From the NCBI GenBank assembly GCA_029259595.1, contig JAJDEW010000007.1, positions 1 to 64,000 on the forward strand: a stretch of 64,000 bases of DNA. The letters are read 5' to 3'. The notes beneath the pieces are model-generated. The model ran no database searches, was not told the DNA's origin, and worked only from the letters and a program-made list of their open reading frames with translations. The DNA comes from Planctomycetota bacterium. GTDB lineage: Bacteria > Planctomycetota > UBA1135 > GCA-002686595. How positions within the stretch are numbered: the stretch's first letter is position 1; each line of letters starts with the position of its first letter. A program made the position numbers and the translations under genes. Shown in pieces: positions 60,969 through 64,000 of this stretch.

Positions 60969-63059
60969 ATGCCCCGTTTTCGCGTAGCGGTCATCTTTCC
61001 CGTCGGGATCCTCCTCGCGGTCCTTCTGGCGACGACTCGTTCGGTGAGCGTGGATCGACACCTCGACGTCCTGGGCTCCTTTGACGAGCTCCACACGATC
61101 CAGTCGGCGCACGGGCAGGAGCTGCTCGCCCTGCGCTACGGGCTGGCGCGCAACTACGACGGGCTGCGTGCGATCGAGGAACGTGGGCGCGAGCTCGCTC
61201 ACGCTCTGCTCGCTGCGCCCTCCTTGCTCGAGGGAGCGGATGGTCGCGAGATGGCCGCGGCGCTCGAGCGCCTGCAGCTCGAGCTGGAGACCCAAGCGAC
61301 GCTCGTCGACAGCTATGTCTCTTCGAACGCGATGCTGAACAACGCGTTGCGAAGCCTGCCCAAGGCGGCCGAGAAGCTCGTGACCACGAGCGACGACAGC
61401 TTGGCTGCCGAGTCCCGAGACGAGGTCGAAGCGCTCCTGGGGTTCGTGTACCGCTACAGCATGACGGGAGACGAGGCGCTGCGAGGGAAATGCGAGACCT
61501 TGCTCGGTGAGCTCGATCGACGCTCGCAAGGTCTTCCTCCCCAATGGGGTAGCCGGCTGGGCACGGTGCTGTTCCTGAGTCGGATCGTCATCGACCAGCA
61601 GGACTCGGTCGATGCCGAGTTGCGCGGCATCCTGGCGCTCGATGTCGGGGGTCGGATGCGTGAGTCGCGCGCGCTGTACACGCGAGGGCACTCCCGCTTG
61701 CAGGAGCGGGTCTACGCGACGCGCTGGCTCTTGTTCGGGGCCTTCGCTGCTCTGCTCGCGTACGTGGTCTACACCATGATTCACATCGATCGCCTGAACG
61801 CTTCGTTCGAGCGGAAGGTCGTGGATCGCACGAAGGAACTGGAGACGAGCCGGGAGCAGTTCCGCTCGCTGGTCGAGACGACGCGGGCGATCCCCTGGAT
61901 CTGGGATGGCGCGAAGCAGTGCTTCACCTACGTGGGGCCGCAGGCCAGCGCGCTCCTGGGCTGTTTCCAGGACGATTGGCTCGCGCCAGGGTTCTGGATG
62001 ACCCGCTTGCACCCGGACGACCGTGCGGATTTCCAAGCTCCAGGAACGGACGGGAAAGTGTCATGCCCGCCAAGGGACGGCGAGTTTCGCCTTCAGCATG
62101 ACGACGGACGTTGGGTGTGCTTACGCAGCGTCGGCGCTGACGTCGAAGGCGTCGACGGACAGTCCCAGGGAATCCTGTTGGACGTCACGGATCAGCGGCG
62201 CGTCGAGCTCGAGCTGCGGCAAGCGCAGAAGCTCGAGTCCGTCGGCCGACTTGCGGCGGGTGTCGCGCACGAGATCAACACCCCCGTTCAATTCGTGACC
62301 GACAACGTTCGCTTCCTCGAGGATGCGGCCGGGGACCTGACCGATCTCCTGGGCAAGCAGCGCGAGCTACGCCGGTGCGTGAGCTCCGGAAAGCTCGATG
62401 AAGACCTGACCGAGGCCGTGGCGCGAATCGAAGATGCGGAAGAAGCGGCCGACCTCGACTACCTGTTGGAGAACATTCCACAGGCGCTGGGCCAGTCGCT
62501 CGAGGGCCTGGGTCGCATCGCGACGATCGTGCGCTCGATGAAGGAGTTCGCCCATCCGGACCAGAAGACGATGGTCGCCGTCGACCTGAACCGGGCGATC
62601 GAGAGCACGCTGGTCATTGCGCGCAACGAGTACAAGTACGTGGCGGAGATCGAAAAGGATCTCGGCGACCTGCCGCTCGTGACCTGTTTCGGCGGGGACC
62701 TGAACCAGGCCATCCTGAACATCGTGGTCAATGCTGCCCACGCGATCGCCGATACCGTCGCGGGCACGTCGGAGAAGGGGACGATCCGGATTCGAACCCG
62801 TGCCCGGGACGAGCGCGTCGTCCTGACGATCTCCGACACGGGAGGGGGGATTCCCGAGGAGATTCGCGCGAGCGTCTTCGACCCCTTCTTCACGACCAAG
62901 GGGGTCGGCAAGGGAACGGGGCAGGGGCTCGCGATCGCCCGTTCGATCGTCGTCGACAAGCACAGGGGAGAGCTCACCCTGGAGACGGAGATCGGCCTGG
63001 GGACGACCTTCGAGATCACGCTCCCGATCGCGGGCAAGGCAGCGGCGGAGGCGGTCTGA
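60969..63059 (+). CDS. Sensor histidine kinase with DAHL-like periplasmic domain and PAS domain
   Basis: 696 residues. A first membrane helix (VIFPVGILLAVLLATTRS), a helical periplasmic domain (about 35-245) of the DAHL type (LLALRYGLARNYDGLRAIEERG), a second membrane helix (LLFGAFAALLAYVVYTM), a PAS_3-like domain (about 295-415), H box VAHEINTPVQF (His434), and the ATPase domain (NIVVNAAHAIAD, DTGGGIPEE, GTGQGLAIA). No response regulator is adjacent. Being co-transcribed with a peroxidase, it may report periplasmic oxidant or redox state; that is inference. Confidence 0.88.
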   Translation: MPRFRVAVIFPVGILLAVLLATTRSVSVDRHLDVLGSFDELHTIQSAHGQELLALRYGLARNYDGLRAIEERGRELAHALLAAPSLLEGADGREMAAALERLQLELETQATLVDSYVSSNAMLNNALRSLPKAAEKLVTTSDDSLAAESRDEVEALLGFVYRYSMTGDEALRGKCETLLGELDRRSQGLPPQWGSRLGTVLFLSRIVIDQQDSVDAELRGILALDVGGRMRESRALYTRGHSRLQERVYATRWLLFGAFAALLAYVVYTMIHIDRLNASFERKVVDRTKELETSREQFRSLVETTRAIPWIWDGAKQCFTYVGPQASALLGCFQDDWLAPGFWMTRLHPDDRADFQAPGTDGKVSCPPRDGEFRLQHDDGRWVCLRSVGADVEGVDGQSQGILLDVTDQRRVELELRQAQKLESVGRLAAGVAHEINTPVQFVTDNVRFLEDAAGDLTDLLGKQRELRRCVSSGKLDEDLTEAVARIEDAEEAADLDYLLENIPQALGQSLEGLGRIATIVRSMKEFAHPDQKTMVAVDLNRAIESTLVIARNEYKYVAEIEKDLGDLPLVTCFGGDLNQAILNIVVNAAHAIADTVAGTSEKGTIRIRTRARDERVVLTISDTGGGIPEEIRASVFDPFFTTKGVGKGTGQGLAIARSIVVDKHRGELTLETEIGLGTTFEITLPIAGKAAAEAV

Positions 63060-63097
63060 GGGTGACGCGTGGCGAGGGAGCTCGCCACCAAGCAAGC

Positions 63098-63126
63098 GGA
63101 GCGGTCCACGGACTGTGGACCGCTCC
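63098..63126. terminator. Bidirectional terminator-like hairpin
   Basis: GGAGCGGTCCAC, loop GGACT, GTGGACCGCTCC: a perfect 12-bp stem between the converging sensor kinase and peroxiredoxin genes. A smaller hairpin (GGCGAG/CTCGCC) lies just before it at 63072-63087. No strong T-run on either side, but position fits a shared terminator. Confidence 0.6.
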
Positions 63127-63188
63127 GTTCCGTGTGCAGCGGCGTGCGCAGCCCGAGAGCCATCGGACGCCGTCCGCGGCGGAGCGTG

Positions 63189-63659
63189 CTACTGCTTCAG
63201 CTCGCTCGCGCGCGTGAAGAGCTCGCCGGGTTGACGAGCTCCGCCGGGACCGACCGACTCGGCCCAGAGGACTTTGCCGTCCTTGCCGACGAGGATCGTG
63301 GCACGGTCGGTGATGCCCTTGTCGGCGAGCCAGAGGCCGTAGGCCGCGGCGACTTCACCCTTGGGGTGGAAGTCGGCGAGCAGCGGGAACGAGATGCCGT
63401 TGAAGCTCTCGGCCCAAGCCTTGTGACAGAATTTCGAATCCACGGAGACACCCAGGACCTGGGTGTCGATGGTCTCGAAGCGCCCGAGGAGCGCGTTGAG
63501 ACCGGGGATCTCGATGCTTCATGTAGGGGTGAAGTCGAGCGGGTAGAAGACGAGCAGTACGTTCTTCTTGCCCCGGAAGCTCGACAGCGCGACGTCGTCA
63601 CCAAGGTGACTCGGCAGCTTGAAGTCGGGCGCCTGAGCGCCTTCCTGGATGATGGACAT
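63189..63659 (-). CDS. Selenocysteine-containing peroxiredoxin (in-frame TGA at the peroxidatic position)
   Basis: 156 residues if TGA at 63519-63521 is read as selenocysteine (codon 47). Before it the protein reads from ATG 63659 through FRGKKNVLLVFYPLDFTPT; after it, SIEIPGLNALL and on to a TAG at 63189. The TGA falls exactly where peroxiredoxins have the peroxidatic Cys (FTPxC). The frame stays open on both sides, and later landmarks are intact (GVSVDSKFCHKAW with a Cys, PLLADFHPKGEVAAAYG, DRATILVGKDG). Short hairpins begin 7-13 nt after the TGA with GG at 16-17 nt, fitting a bacterial SECIS loosely. The enzyme should reduce peroxides. If Sec is not inserted the product is a truncated 46-residue peptide. 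Confidence 0.85.
63498..63512 (-). promoter_or_regulatory. Candidate SECIS hairpin
   Basis: On the mRNA strand GAGAU, five bases, GUCUC fold 6 nt after the TGA. An alternative CCCG/CGGG stem reaches 36 nt downstream and places a G first in its loop at 17 nt. Either is weak by eye; a covariance search is needed to decide. Confidence 0.35.
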
Positions 63660-63805
63660 GGTCGTTGCGTTTCGGTTTGTGAAGAGGGGTGGAAGAACCG
63701 TCCATGGTAGGCAAGAAGGCGCGCACGGGCCAGAGGAGATCCGAAAGCCCCGGCCGAGGCGCACCGAATCCCACAACGAGGGCCCCTCTCGGGTTCCTGG
63801 GTCAA

Positions 63806-63883
63806 GGCCGGTGGCGAAGGCCGGTGGCGATGGCCGGTGGCGATGGCCGGTGGCGATGGCCGGTGGCGATGGCCGGTGGCGAA
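63806..63883. repeat. Six tandem copies of a 13-bp repeat
   Basis: Unit GGCCGGTGGCGAW. The last base is A in the first and sixth unit and T in the four between. The unit length is not a multiple of three, so it is not a peptide repeat. Confidence 0.9.
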
Positions 63884-63892
63884 GGCCGCGGA

Positions 63893-63998
63893 GGCCCGCC
63901 GCAGGCGGGCCGTAGCCTCGGAGCCGCAGGCTCCGTGACGTGCCGTTTCGCGGCGTCAGCCGCGAAATCAGGCACAGGCGCACGACGGAGTGTGCGCC
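63893..63998. repeat. Cluster of four consecutive hairpins
   Basis: 63893-63911 (8-bp stem GGCCCGCC, loop GCA), 63919-63935 (7-bp stem CGGAGCC, loop GCA), 63946-63967 (9-bp stem TTTCGCGGC, loop GTCA, with outer TGCC/GGCA pairing) and 63977-63998 (7-bp stem GGCGCAC, loop of 8). They follow the 13-bp repeats directly. Confidence 0.8.
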
Positions 63999-64000
63999 GC

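Larger units (their letters stand above)
63660..64000. other. Gene-free end of window with repeat and hairpin cluster
   Basis: Upstream of the peroxiredoxin start. It contains its promoter region, six tandem 13-bp repeats (63806-63883) and four hairpins (63893-63998). Frames passing through it are made of the repeats. Any gene beyond the window edge is not visible. Confidence 0.5.

Noticed and set aside
63189-63659. Peroxiredoxin as a pseudogene with nonsense mutation
   Set aside because: The stop is TGA, falls exactly on the catalytic Cys position, and no other defect is present. Selenocysteine explains this better, though genome-wide evidence is still lacking.
63806-63883. CRISPR array
   Set aside because: Units are 13 bp without spacers; a simple tandem repeat.

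Overview
The window reads as a high-GC bacterial chromosome of the Planctomycetota type. The signs are: paired DUF1552 and DUF1592-type (c-type heme) proteins, an ECF-like sigma factor next to a serine/threonine kinase, ASPIC/UnbV and TPR lipoproteins, an IPTL-CTERM/exosortase H system, and many GTG starts with stop/start overlaps. No single species can be named from the sequence.

Layout. 1-37.8 kb is chromosome: a PHP-type secreted protein cut by the window edge; a sigma factor/kinase pair; an S9 peptidase; secreted propeller and formylglycine-type proteins; a second kinase; the DUF1552/DUF1592 pair; an M3 plus M17 peptidase operon; a serine hydrolase; a SpoIID-like protein; a MarR/SnoaL pair with a clear operator; an exosortase H locus with a two-component system and its likely substrate; and a TPR/UnbV lipoprotein pair. 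Two secreted proteins 26 kb apart share a C-terminal domain ending in DITIGTF.

37.95-57.74 kb is a 19.7-kb integrated element between two copies of a tRNA-Gly(CCC) gene, with a tyrosine integrase beside the right copy and repeated 12-bp putative integrase arm sites at both ends. It carries a sigma-70-like factor, coiled-coil proteins, a primase-helicase, an excisionase-like protein, an iteron/palindrome region that looks like a replication origin, a second tyrosine recombinase, small and large terminase subunits, and cargo rich in HEPN-type (abortive-infection-like) proteins. No portal, capsid, protease or tail gene is visible, so it resembles a phage satellite or a stripped prophage rather than a whole phage.

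57.7-64 kb is chromosome again: a decayed copy of the element's left end, a ClC channel, a diheme cytochrome c peroxidase, a sensor kinase, and a peroxiredoxin whose peroxidatic cysteine codon is an in-frame TGA. That last gene is best read as a selenoprotein. The window closes with a 13-bp tandem repeat and four consecutive hairpins.
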